NCBI RefSeq assembly: GCF_000517105.1
Contig: NZ_KI912148.1
Span: 1 to 64,000 of the forward strand
Length of the DNA stretch: 64,000 nt
DNA from: Fischerella sp. PCC 9605
GTDB taxonomy: Bacteria > Cyanobacteriota > Cyanobacteriia > Cyanobacteriales > Nostocaceae
Direction: 5' to 3'
The notes beneath the pieces were generated by a model that was not told the DNA's origin, made no database searches, and saw nothing but the letters and a program-made list of their open reading frames with translations. Both the position numbers and the translations under genes were made by a program. This document shows, piece by piece, positions 46,315 to 55,278 of the stretch (within the stretch, counting starts at the first letter, position 1; each line of letters starts with the position of its first letter).

Positions 46315-46741
46315 ATTGTTTTGTCCTCCTTATCCTTCTTTTCATTTGAAGATTACTGAATCGGTGCCATGCAGGAGGCAGAAGGGAATAATATTTGTAC
46401 CACATGCTTTTTGGTTTTCTCTAGCTATCTAGTTGTTTCTGCCGCGCTGCACTAGATATTTTGTCTTTTAAGCAAAGGCGAAACTTACCAAGGGCATTTG
46501 GCAGCGGTGAAAGGCGTCCACTCTGTGGAAAGAAGCAGCGTCTCCCTCGCGCCAATGTCCTTGTCCATACAGTTGGGATGCTTGACCTAGCCAACATGAT
46601 TCTCATAAGTGGGGAAAACTGTCTTAGCCCCTAACAAATATTCCAGTACTCTGTTGCGCTTAATTTTGAAAGGTTCACACTGAACGTCAGGCGTGAGGAG
46701 AAGAACAAATAAAAACCTATCAAAATGGGCTTAGCAGCATA

Positions 46742-47020
46742 CTAGTAATCTGTTAATTCATTGTTTGGGTTGGGCAGAGGACAGCAATTGACATCGTTCA
46801 AGCAGACTTTGCCCCAGTGCAATGCCCAGCGGACAAGAGCTACTCGATTGTCTGTACCCGTTTTGGTGAGAATGTTGCTGATATGGTTATCAACTGTACG
46901 CTTACTAATTTCAAGTTTAGCTGCAATTTCTTGATTAGTTAAGCCAGCGGCCACTAAGTCGATAATTTGCAGTTCTCTGTCTGACAGACTTACAGGGGTC
47001 TGAGACTCGCCACCAGCCAT
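46742..47020 (-). CDS. pedR: PedR-like small LuxR-type regulator
   Basis: A 92-residue protein that is nearly all GerE/LuxR HTH: LSDRELQIIDLVAAGLTNQ, EIAAKLEISKRTVDNHISNI, LTKTGTDNRVALVRWAL. The C-terminal tail has Cys residues (CLNDVNCC). Size and architecture fit PedR, a cyanobacterial regulator whose activity follows photosynthetic electron transport through thiol redox state. AAGGAGG precedes the ATG. The symbol is by resemblance and another orphan LuxR protein cannot be excluded. Confidence 0.75.
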   Translation of the reverse strand: MAGGESQTPVSLSDRELQIIDLVAAGLTNQEIAAKLEISKRTVDNHISNILTKTGTDNRVALVRWALHWGKVCLNDVNCCPLPNPNNELTDY

Positions 47021-47369
47021 GCTTTATTTTATCCTCCTTGGTATATGTACTTAATCGCTCTTTTTCATTCTAGAAGATTCTTTTGCTGGTAGGCATTTCC
47101 AGTGTTAGCAGTAATACTTATTATTAATTTTTCTTTTTAAATCGGTTATGTAGCAGTAGGGTGGCACATAAAATTGTATTTTATTTTACAAATAAAAAAT
47201 CAAGCAAAAATATTACCACATTAAATAACACTAATTAGAAGAATTAACAGTAATTTTGAGTGGCAGAAAATGCTGTTTAATTGTATGAACAACTGCCGAC
47301 AAAGGAATAGAAATTATTGTAGATTTTATACTGGAAATTTCTCTTCCAAAATCGAAATTTTAAAATCAG

Positions 47370-48350
47370 ATGAGTAATTCCCGTGTTTTGTGCTTGGGTG
47401 AAATTTTATTTGATTGTTTAGCCGATCAATTAGGGCGATCGCTCGAAGAGGTCGAGTCTTGGACTCCCTACCCAGGGGGTGCACCAGCTAACGTAGCCTG
47501 CGCCTTGGTAAAGCTGGGGATACCAGCAGGATTTATCGGTTGTGTGGGTGAAGATGAACCTGGTAATGAACTGGTAGAGCTATTGCAAAAAATAGGTGTA
47601 GATACAACTGGTGTGCAACGTCATTCCACGGCACCAACCCGGCAGGTTTATGTTGTGCGTTCCCTATCGGGCGATCGCCACTTTGCTGGATTTGGACAGT
47701 ATAGTACCACAGAATTCGCTGACACCCGCCTGCAAGCAGGGCAATTACCAATCAAGCTATTTGAAGCAGCAGATTTTTTGGTTGTAGGTACTCTAGAATT
47801 AGCCTATCCCGAAAGTGGTAAAGCAGTTCGCCGTGCTTTGGAACTAGCAGAAGAATACAACCTCAAGGTTTTGTTAGATGTTAATTGGCGTCCTGTATTT
47901 TGGACGAATCCTGACATTGCACCGCAAACGATTCGCGAATTATTCAAACAAGTCGATTTTCTCAAACTCTCACTAGAAGAAGCTGAATGGCTATTTGGCA
48001 CCAGAAGACCGAGAGAAATTCTCAACCGCCTCGACTCCGTGGAGGGTGTAGTGGTGACGGATGGAGAACACGGTTGTGCTTACTCCTTTGAAGAAAATGA
48101 CGGTGAGTTACCAGCTTTTTCTGTTTCTGTTGCTGACACAACTGGTGCGGGCGATAGCTTTGTAGCTGGGTTAATTCAGCAATTACTAACTCATGGGATG
48201 CAAAGCTTGAGCGACCCAGAAAAAACCAAACAAATTGTCACCTATGCAACTGCTGTCGGGGCGCTGACGACAATGAAACCAGGGGCGATCGCATCTCAAC
48301 CTACCGCAGCGGAAGTGGAAGCTTTTCTTTTGCAGCAGTCCAAGTCATGA
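47370..48350 (+). CDS. PfkB-family carbohydrate kinase, probable fructokinase
   Basis: A 326-residue ribokinase-fold sugar kinase. Motifs: CLGEILFDCLAD at the N-terminus, YPGGAPANVACALVKLG (about 34-50, PfkB signature 1), and DTTGAGDSFVAGLI (about 256-269, signature 2) with the catalytic Asp of GAGD. This fits cyanobacterial fructokinases, which phosphorylate fructose released from sucrose. Gluconokinase on the opposite strand downstream suggests a small sugar-salvage neighbourhood. No oddities. Confidence 0.88.
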   Translation: MSNSRVLCLGEILFDCLADQLGRSLEEVESWTPYPGGAPANVACALVKLGIPAGFIGCVGEDEPGNELVELLQKIGVDTTGVQRHSTAPTRQVYVVRSLSGDRHFAGFGQYSTTEFADTRLQAGQLPIKLFEAADFLVVGTLELAYPESGKAVRRALELAEEYNLKVLLDVNWRPVFWTNPDIAPQTIRELFKQVDFLKLSLEEAEWLFGTRRPREILNRLDSVEGVVVTDGEHGCAYSFEENDGELPAFSVSVADTTGAGDSFVAGLIQQLLTHGMQSLSDPEKTKQIVTYATAVGALTTMKPGAIASQPTAAEVEAFLLQQSKS

Positions 48351-48558
48351 TAAGCTGTCGCGCTTCTATTTTGCATGATTTAAGCTTTGGGAAGATTGGT
48401 CAGACCCTCCCCCCACTCTCCCTCTTCCCCTCTGCGATCGTGAAAAAATTAAATGCCTGACAGCTCAGTAGGGACGGGTTTTGCGGATAATACTCAACTG
48501 AGGCGACAATTTATCTGGTAAACCCAACCCTACACAAATTTCATGAGTCTTGAGCAGG

Positions 48559-49044
48559 TTAGATCTGCAAACTATCCCTAATCTCTTGAACAATTTCCTG
48601 TGGCGGCTGTGAAATATCCACATAGATAGCATCAGCAGGTTCCTCAAGGGCATCAAGCTGACTTTGAAGGAGTTTTTCGGGCATAAAATGATTTTGCCGC
48701 TCTTGTAAGCGTTTTTGAATCAATTCAAACGACCCTTGAAGATAAACCAACTTGATGCGTTTATCACCAATTAAAAAATACTGGCGATAGCTATCTTTGA
48801 GTGCTGAACATGCCAGTACAACATTTTGATTTTCTTCCAACCAATTTTTGATTGCTGCTTGTATATCTTGCAGCCAAGGCAATCTATCAGCATCATCCAG
48901 AGGAATACCACGGCGCATTTTGTCGATATTTTTGGGCAAATGGAAATTGTCGGCGTCGCGAAATTCCCATTGCAATGAGTCTGCCAATAGTTGACCTATG
49001 GTAGTTTTACCGGAACCAGAGACGCCCATTATGAGGATTATCAT
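48559..49044 (-). CDS. gntK: Gluconokinase
   Basis: Phosphorylates gluconate to 6-phosphogluconate. Start ATG 49044 (MIILIMGVSGSGKTTIGQLL, 161 residues). Walker A GVSGSGKTT (7-15), the substrate segment FRDADNFHLPKNIDKM, the lid ACSALKDSYRQ and the closing LDALEEP are all as in GntK-type kinases. The length is standard. It is convergent with the fructokinase gene, with a C-rich repeat in the 208-bp gap. Confidence 0.93.
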   Translation of the reverse strand: MIILIMGVSGSGKTTIGQLLADSLQWEFRDADNFHLPKNIDKMRRGIPLDDADRLPWLQDIQAAIKNWLEENQNVVLACSALKDSYRQYFLIGDKRIKLVYLQGSFELIQKRLQERQNHFMPEKLLQSQLDALEEPADAIYVDISQPPQEIVQEIRDSLQI

Positions 49045-49175
49045 TACCAATTGCTAACTGAAGACTGGTTAGTTTTTGTGAATTATCTCCAATTTTTAGG
49101 CATTCTATACTTAATAAAAACTCTCTAAAAATATATTTGCGCCCCTGTCTTGAGAGTAAGTAGCCAAGGTGAAAC

Positions 49176-50144
49176 ATGGCAAAATCACGAAAAAAGGAAG
49201 AAATGCTATCTCTCCTTTCTCAAATACAGGAGAATCCTACCACTGAAGAAGCGATCGCCAGCTTGCGCCAAGTTCTAAACAGCAAGTATTCTGTTGCTAT
49301 TGCTAGAACTGCAAAAATAGTAGGTAAATTTGCCATTGTTGAGTTGATTCCCGACCTTGTAGCAGCTTTTGCTCGCATGATGGTCAATCCTACGGTAACA
49401 GACCAAGGTTGCCTTGCCAAAAAAGAGATTGCTGAAACACTCTATCGCCTGGAATACAGCGACGAAAATCTTTTTCTTGAAGGTATTAGGCATGTGCAGA
49501 TGGAACCCATTTGGGGAGGAAAAGAAGATACTGCTGCTCACCTACGGGGAATTTGTGCCTTAGGTCTGGTGAGGATGAACTACTCAGATGTAATGAACGA
49601 GTTAGCAGATTTGCTGGCCGATCCAAAACCAGAGGCAAGGGTTGCTGCTACTCGTGCGATCGCGTATAGTGCCAATCCCCAAGGTGTGCCATTACTGCGT
49701 TTGAAAGTCCGCATTGGCGATCCAGCTCCTCAAGTTCTCTCGGAATGTTTCACCGCTTTGCTACAACTTGCTCCCCAACAGTCACTTCCTTTGGTAGCTA
49801 GTTTTCTCGTTGACTCAGAGGAGCAAATCTGTGAGCTAGCGGCATTGGCATTAGGTGAATCGCGATTGGATGCAGCATTTGATACCCTGAAAAACTGGTG
49901 GGAGCGAACAAGGAGTGCAGAACTTCGTCGCACAGGATTATTGGCAATTGCCATGCTGCGACACGATCAAGCTTTGGAGTTTCTGATATCACTCGTTGCA
50001 GAAGGAAAAGACTTGGACGCCAAAGATGCGATCGCAGCATTAAGTATTTATCGAGAAGACTATGAACTGTGGCAACGAGTTTATAAGGCAGCTGAGCAAC
50101 GAGCAGATATCAGCTTCCTCCAAGCAATAGCCATGCAAAGTTAA
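49176..50144 (+). CDS. HEAT-repeat protein
   Basis: A 322-residue all-helical protein made of about eight HEAT-like units, for example AHLRGICALGLVRMNYSDVM, PEARVAATRAIAYSANPQGV and QICELAALALGESRLDAAFD. No catalytic motif, signal peptide or cysteine pattern. It is probably a scaffold or a phycobilin-lyase-like relative; many cyanobacterial HEAT proteins are near phycobilisome genes, but none is here. Alone on its strand, followed by an inverted AAGACACCAAGACAC repeat. Confidence 0.8.
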   Translation: MAKSRKKEEMLSLLSQIQENPTTEEAIASLRQVLNSKYSVAIARTAKIVGKFAIVELIPDLVAAFARMMVNPTVTDQGCLAKKEIAETLYRLEYSDENLFLEGIRHVQMEPIWGGKEDTAAHLRGICALGLVRMNYSDVMNELADLLADPKPEARVAATRAIAYSANPQGVPLLRLKVRIGDPAPQVLSECFTALLQLAPQQSLPLVASFLVDSEEQICELAALALGESRLDAAFDTLKNWWERTRSAELRRTGLLAIAMLRHDQALEFLISLVAEGKDLDAKDAIAALSIYREDYELWQRVYKAAEQRADISFLQAIAMQS

Positions 50145-50283
50145 ATGCTTGGTGTCTTAGTGTCTTTGTGGTTTAAAAAAGATTTTTTCACCACCAAGAC
50201 ACCAAGACACAAAGGTAAAAATAAGCTGCCATTATCGCGCATCAGTTAGCGATATTTCCTAACCTAACTTGCAGCAACTTGAC

Positions 50284-50871
50284 TCAATTCATGTATGGCA
50301 ACTTTGCCGCTGTTGCCCGAATTTGGTCAGCGTGAGCTACTAATTGACCGCAAGCATCCCATGTACCGGAAATAAACATATTTTTGGCTCCTTCGCTCAT
50401 TGAAATAGGAGCAGAAAAGTCACCACTTTGCACCTGCATTGTTTCCAAGTTCACTGTCATAGGTGCTTGGGGATTAGCAGCTAGAAGGTCTTGCAGTTGT
50501 TTAACAGTGGCAGCATCAGCAGTAACGCAGGGAATACCCATCGCTACACAATTACCGAAAAAGATTTCCGCGAAGCTTTCGCCCACCAGCGCTTGAATAC
50601 CCCATTTAGCGATCGCTTGGGGTGCGTGTTCTCGTGAGGAACCACAGCCAAAGTTGCGGTTGACGACCAAAATTTTTGCGCCTTGATACTGCGGTTGATC
50701 AAAGGGATGTTGTCCTTTGAGTGCAGCGCGATCGTCAGCAAACGCGTGTGCGCCTAAGCCATCAAAGGTGACACAGCGCAAAAAACGGGCAGGAATAATG
50801 CGGTCAGTATCAATGTCATTGCCCACTAAAGGAATACCGCGTCCGGAAACTGCTTTAACTTCACTTGCCAT
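50284..50871 (-). CDS. leuD: 3-isopropylmalate dehydratase small subunit
   Basis: With LeuC it isomerises 2- to 3-isopropylmalate in leucine synthesis. The 195 residues start [25 protein letters not shown]. Characteristic are [13 protein letters not shown] (about 19-31) and [12 protein letters not shown], the substrate-binding loop (near residues 74-85). It lies 164 bp after leuC on the same strand with a dispersed repeat in the gap. Complete. Confidence 0.96.
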   Translation of the reverse strand: MASEVKAVSGRGIPLVGNDIDTDRIIPARFLRCVTFDGLGAHAFADDRAALKGQHPFDQPQYQGAKILVVNRNFGCGSSREHAPQAIAKWGIQALVGESFAEIFFGNCVAMGIPCVTADAATVKQLQDLLAANPQAPMTVNLETMQVQSGDFSAPISMSEGAKNMFISGTWDACGQLVAHADQIRATAAKLPYMN

Positions 50872-50934
50872 AAGACTTTTGGATTGAGGAGTAGGGGAAA
50901 AATGTCAGTTGTGTCAAGCTTTGTGTCTTTGTAC

Positions 50935-50976
50935 GCCAGTCGCTACAACGGGGGGAACCCCCAAGGGCGCGCTGGC
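50935..50976. repeat. GCCAGTCGCTACAACGG...GCGCTGGC element between leuC and leuD
   Basis: A short element with GCCAG/CTGGC ends and a GGGGGGAACCCCC inside. A related copy with the same left end is inside the decarboxylase gene (27776-27861). ACCACCAAGGCACCAAGACAC repeats lie next to it (about 51009-51030). Confidence 0.75.
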
Positions 50977-51035
50977 TCGTCTTTGTGTTTCAAAAATATG
51001 TTTTATTAACCACCAAGGCACCAAGACACTAAGAA

Positions 51036-52442
51036 TTAATTCAACAACTCACGCACGTCAAATACTTCGCCTTTCACCGCCGCTGCTGCAACCATCGCGG
51101 GACTCATCAGCAAAGTGCGGCCGGAGGCTGAACCTTGTCTACCTTTAAAGTTACGGTTGGAGGAAGAGGCGCTGATCTGTTGTCCCTGAAGTTTATCAGG
51201 GTTCATGGCCAGGCACATCGAACATCCGGGTTCGCGCCACTCAAATCCTGCTTCCGTGAAGATTTTATCTAGTCCTTCTGCTTCAGCTTGCTGTTTCACC
51301 CGTTCGGAACCAGGGACTACGAAGGCTTTGATTCCTGCGGCAACGTGCCGTCCCTTGGCAACTTTGGCGGCTTCTCGCAAATCGCTGATTCGTCCGTTGG
51401 TGCAGCTGCCAATAAAGCAGACATCGACTTTGGTGCCTTGGATGGGTTGACCGGGAGCAAGACCCATATAATTGTAAGCTTCTTCAGCTATTTGGCGGTC
51501 ATCTTGGGGTAGTTGTTGGGGAGAGGGTACGGACTGGTCAATTCCGATACCTTGACCGGGAGTTATACCCCAAGTGACGGTAGGAGGAATGTCAGCAGCA
51601 TCGAAAACTACTACATCATCGTACTCGGCGTCGGCATCACTCTTGATGGACTCCCACCAAGCAACTGCTTTGTCCCAATCTGCACCTTTGGGGGCAAAGT
51701 CTCTACCCTTGAGGTATTCGTAGGTGACTTGATCGGGGTTGATATAGCCGCAACGTGCACCGCCTTCGATCGCCATATTGCAGACTGTCATCCGTTCTTC
51801 CATGCTCATTTGTGCAAAGGTGGTACCTGCAAATTCGTAGGCGTATCCGACACCACCTTTCACACCGAGGGTACGAATAATATGGAGGATGACATCTTTG
51901 GCGTAGACTCCTGGTTTGAGAGTGCCGTTGACTTCGATTTTGCGGACTTTGAGTTTAGACAGGGCCAGGGTTTGGGAAGCGAGAACGTCGCGGACTTGGC
52001 TAGTACCAATACCAAAAGCGATCGCCCCAAAGGCACCGTGGGTTGAAGTATGGCTATCTCCACAGGCGATCGTCATTCCAGGTTGGGTGAGTCCTTGTTC
52101 TGGCGCAATCACATGCACAATCCCCTGATTTCCAGAACCAATATTGTAGAAGGTAATGCCATTTTCTTGACAATTCTGCTCTAGCGCCTGCATCATTTCT
52201 TCTGCCAGAGTATCAGCAAAAGGACGTGCTTGATTTGTTGTTGGTACGATATGGTCTACCGTAGCGACTGTCCGCTCTGGAAACAATACTTTCAAACCCC
52301 GCTCCCTCAGCATAGCAAAGGCTTGGGGACTGGTAACTTCATGGATCAGGTGTAGTCCAATTAATAGTTGCGTTTGTCCTGAAGGAAGTTTACCAACAGT
52401 GTGTAAGTCCCAAACTTTATCAAATAGTGTACCTTTGCTCAT
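51036..52442 (-). CDS. leuC: 3-isopropylmalate dehydratase large subunit
   Basis: Aconitase-type large subunit that carries the 4Fe-4S cluster. Start ATG 52442 ([19 protein letters not shown], 468 residues); the frame is open to 52469. Cluster cysteines lie in IGSCTNGR and in [12 protein letters not shown]; also seen are [15 protein letters not shown] and the closing [12 protein letters not shown]. The length matches the bacterial type 1 enzyme. First gene of leuC-leuD. Confidence 0.97.
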   Translation of the reverse strand: MSKGTLFDKVWDLHTVGKLPSGQTQLLIGLHLIHEVTSPQAFAMLRERGLKVLFPERTVATVDHIVPTTNQARPFADTLAEEMMQALEQNCQENGITFYNIGSGNQGIVHVIAPEQGLTQPGMTIACGDSHTSTHGAFGAIAFGIGTSQVRDVLASQTLALSKLKVRKIEVNGTLKPGVYAKDVILHIIRTLGVKGGVGYAYEFAGTTFAQMSMEERMTVCNMAIEGGARCGYINPDQVTYEYLKGRDFAPKGADWDKAVAWWESIKSDADAEYDDVVVFDAADIPPTVTWGITPGQGIGIDQSVPSPQQLPQDDRQIAEEAYNYMGLAPGQPIQGTKVDVCFIGSCTNGRISDLREAAKVAKGRHVAAGIKAFVVPGSERVKQQAEAEGLDKIFTEAGFEWREPGCSMCLAMNPDKLQGQQISASSSNRNFKGRQGSASGRTLLMSPAMVAAAAVKGEVFDVRELLN

Positions 52443-52469
52443 ACTTGAATTTGTTTTAAGCTGTCGCAT

Positions 52470-52991
52470 TTTTTAGATGGTATCAAATAAAGTGAATTAG
52501 CTACCGCCAAGCCTAAGGCTATAGCGAGAGCTTTTTGTTACCTATAATCTTCACGATAGAAAAGCTTGTTAGTCATGTCCAATATATTTTTGTTGCTTAA
52601 CTAATATGTAAGAGATATGAGTCTCATTACTTTTTAGATAAAAGTAAGGCATCTGTGAGATTAGGCAGCGCGATCTTTAGACGCCCGTCAGAGGGGCTTC
52701 CCGTAGAGTAGGCAGTTCATGATGCCTACTTATTTACGTTCGTTGTGACTTGATTTAATTTGTAAATTTGTAAATTTTTATGTTGATACAATATAGTATG
52801 CGGAAAATATCGCTTCTGCCAAAGAAATACTAATAGTAAAGAAAAACAATCTATAATTTACGCTGATTTTTGCATAACCTAGCCATGATGAGAGATATGT
52901 GTAAATAAATTTTCACAGAAGCATCCACACTCTATCTGTAGGTAAATTCAAAAGCTCAGGTAGCAAAAACATATTAGGAGGTTGGGCAGAC
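52470..52991. other. Intergenic region between leuC and the tubulin-like cassette
   Basis: About 520 bp separating divergent units. A dispersed GACGCCCGTCAGAGGGGCTTCCCG repeat lies near 52681-52704; the rest is AT-rich. AGGAGG nine bases before 52992 is the next gene's ribosome-binding site. No gene is supported. Confidence 0.4.
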
Positions 52992-54233
52992 ATGGCGAAA
53001 AGTTGGGAGTGCGATGGTGTGCCAAAAGATGGAAAATCCTACCCCCATCAAAATCCTCCAGGAAAGCACGATCCCTATGAAAATTTTGGGGCAGACTGTG
53101 TAATTTGTGGCTTACCGAAGGAGGCTATGATTGGTGATAAAAGTAAACCTCCGGTAAAAGCGATCGCAGCGGCGATAACTGGTGTTCTAACTTTGGCTGT
53201 TATTAGTGGTTATCAGATTTGGCAGTCTCAATCTTGCCGTGGAAATAAACAAAAAATTAATGGCATCTGTATAGCAGTTGATTCCACTGTTGCTATTTCT
53301 TCTACTTTATCTGCTTCTACTTCTGCTCCTACATCATCTCCAAGTGCTGCAATCTCTCCTGCTGCTCCCGTAAATACATATCCTACCTTGAAAGTAGCGA
53401 ATGTTCCTACGGTAATATTTAGATACGGAGGCTCTACAAGCTTTGCACCGTTAAGGAATCCGGCGATAGTAGAGCGAATTAATCAAGCACATCCGGGGTA
53501 TCAATTGGTTTATACCGAACCGCCATCAGGAAATAAGCCTGGTTCTGGTATCGGCATCAAAATGCTGATAGACGGTCAACTGAGTTTTTCCCAATCTTCT
53601 CGACCTGTAAAAGATGCCAAGTACAAAGCAGCAAAAGAGCGGAATTTCCAGTTGGAACAAATACCTGTTGCCATTGATGGAATTGCTATTTACATCAATC
53701 CTCAAATATCTATCTCTGGTTTGACAGTATCCCAAATTAGAGACATCTTTACTGGAAAAATCACTAATTGGAAACAAGTGAGTGGTTCCGATCTTGCAAT
53801 TACCGTTATCAGTCGCGATCCTCAAGATGGGGGTACTCCTGAATATTTTCAAGAAACAGTCTTAGGAAAAGCTGATTTTGCTTCGTCTGCAAAACCATAC
53901 GTGAGAGACACTACAAGTGGTATCAAAAAGGTGGCTACAACTCCTGGGGGAATTGGTTACGCTACTGCTTCAGAAGTTTGCAATCAAAGTTTAGTAAAAA
54001 CTCTCCCAATCGGGAGAGAAATTAATAAAGGTTTTATTACTCCTTGTAACGGAAAGGAAGTAAATAAAGCTGTTTTTGCCAAAGACACTTACCCGATAAC
54101 CAGGCGGTTGTTTGTGATAGTTAAACGAGATGGCAAATTAGATGAACAGTCTGGTGTTGCTTATGCCAATATGCTGTTGAGTGACGAAGGTCAACAAATA
54201 GTAAATCAAGCTGGCTTGGTTCCTCTGCGCTAA
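52992..54233 (+). CDS. Membrane-anchored PstS-like substrate-binding protein
   Basis: A 413-residue protein with an unusual layout. The cytoplasmic N-terminus holds cysteines (Cys7 and CVICG near 36-40, possibly a metal knuckle). One TM helix follows (about 56-76), then a Ser/Thr/Ala/Pro linker (about 92-125), then a periplasmic phosphate-binding-protein fold: FRYGGSTSFAPLRNPAI, DGQLSFSQSSRP, IPVAIDGIAIYINP, LTVSQIRDIFTGKITNWKQV and SRDPQDGGTPEYF. Canonical PstS has a cleaved signal, not an anchor, and no pst permease is here. It heads a three-gene cassette with vWA and tubulin-like proteins, which suggests a sensing or structural role rather than uptake. Confidence 0.85.
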   Translation: MAKSWECDGVPKDGKSYPHQNPPGKHDPYENFGADCVICGLPKEAMIGDKSKPPVKAIAAAITGVLTLAVISGYQIWQSQSCRGNKQKINGICIAVDSTVAISSTLSASTSAPTSSPSAAISPAAPVNTYPTLKVANVPTVIFRYGGSTSFAPLRNPAIVERINQAHPGYQLVYTEPPSGNKPGSGIGIKMLIDGQLSFSQSSRPVKDAKYKAAKERNFQLEQIPVAIDGIAIYINPQISISGLTVSQIRDIFTGKITNWKQVSGSDLAITVISRDPQDGGTPEYFQETVLGKADFASSAKPYVRDTTSGIKKVATTPGGIGYATASEVCNQSLVKTLPIGREINKGFITPCNGKEVNKAVFAKDTYPITRRLFVIVKRDGKLDEQSGVAYANMLLSDEGQQIVNQAGLVPLR

Positions 54234-54261
54234 CAAAATCTACATTTAAAATTCCACATCC

Positions 54262-55155
54262 ATGAGTAGATTTCGTCGTAGTTTGTGGCTGTACCCTTTG
54301 TTCCAAATTCCGTTGATATTCTTTGTTATTTGTTTAGTTGCGGCAGCTTTGTGTGGGTTTTTAAGACTGGGTAAACCTGATGTGGCGGTGGCGATCGCCT
54401 TAGATTTAAGCCAAAGTACTTACCAAGGGCAGCCATTCAACGCACCCAACACGTTTATGGCTCAAGAAGTAGCAGCAGTGCAAGCATACCTAGAACTTAA
54501 TTCACAACAATTAAGTTCTCCCAATCAGATTCAGATTTTTGGCTCTGCCGATCAAGTTGTACCTCTAACTAATTCCTTTTCTAGCGATAAACAAAAGTTA
54601 GAATCCCAGCTAAATCAAGCTTTAGCGAATCCTATCTTGCCCTTACAAGTTGGTGAAGGAACTAATGTTGATAAAGCTATTGAGGAAAGTACAAAAGTCC
54701 TCAGCAGTATTCAAAATCACTGTCGTGAATTATTAATCGTTACTGATGGAATTGCTGAGGTGTCAGAAACTGTTATTAGTCAAGCTGTAAGTAAAGATGT
54801 AAAAATTAATTCTTTAGTAGTAGGTGCAGATGCCTCTACACTCAAGTTAGCTGCTAGCATCACACAGGGGATTTACGTATCGGGTTTGTATAATATTCAA
54901 GAACTATTTACAAACATTTTTTTTGATAGTTTTAACAGTAACCAAAGATGGGTTAATTTCTGGCGAGGTTGTGCCTGGATTGCTTTTATGTGGTTGCTAA
55001 CTTTACCTCTAGATAAATTAATTCTTCAGGGATTGTTCAATTTGCCAATGAATTTGAGCGGACAGTTAGCAATAGGCAATGCTTTATTTTGGACTGTGGT
55101 GACACCTCTAATTATGTGGAGAGTATGGGGTTTACCATTTTTATCGTCATGTTAA
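54262..55155 (+). CDS. Membrane vWA-domain protein
   Basis: A 297-residue protein: TM helix (about 12-36), von Willebrand A domain (about 40-215) with MIDAS motif DLSQS (residues 49-53), a TNVDKAIEES loop supplying the Thr and IVTDGIAE, then two further TM helices (about 232-256 and 268-288). The ATG lies 28 bp after the binding-protein stop, so the genes are co-transcribed. vWA proteins with a MIDAS mediate metal-dependent protein contacts. Comparative genomics has linked vWA proteins with a tubulin/FtsZ-like family as a proposed membrane-remodelling system, which fits the next gene. Confidence 0.86.
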   Translation: MSRFRRSLWLYPLFQIPLIFFVICLVAAALCGFLRLGKPDVAVAIALDLSQSTYQGQPFNAPNTFMAQEVAAVQAYLELNSQQLSSPNQIQIFGSADQVVPLTNSFSSDKQKLESQLNQALANPILPLQVGEGTNVDKAIEESTKVLSSIQNHCRELLIVTDGIAEVSETVISQAVSKDVKINSLVVGADASTLKLAASITQGIYVSGLYNIQELFTNIFFDSFNSNQRWVNFWRGCAWIAFMWLLTLPLDKLILQGLFNLPMNLSGQLAIGNALFWTVVTPLIMWRVWGLPFLSSC

Positions 55156-55177
55156 AAAAAGGTGAATTAAAAAATAA

Positions 55178-55220
55178 TTTTTTTGTAGAGGCGCAATTAA
55201 TTGTGACTCTATTAATGTTT
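55178..55220. repeat. Degenerate palindrome between the vWA and tubulin-like genes
   Basis: TTGTAGAGGCGCAATTAATTGTGACTCTA is a decayed copy of the TGTAGAGACG palindrome family. It lies in the 123-bp gap and could form a weak hairpin in the cassette mRNA. Confidence 0.5.
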
Positions 55221-55278
55221 AGTCACTAAATTAAAATAATAGTTAAAAAGTTAACCTACTTATAATTAGGAGAAAATC

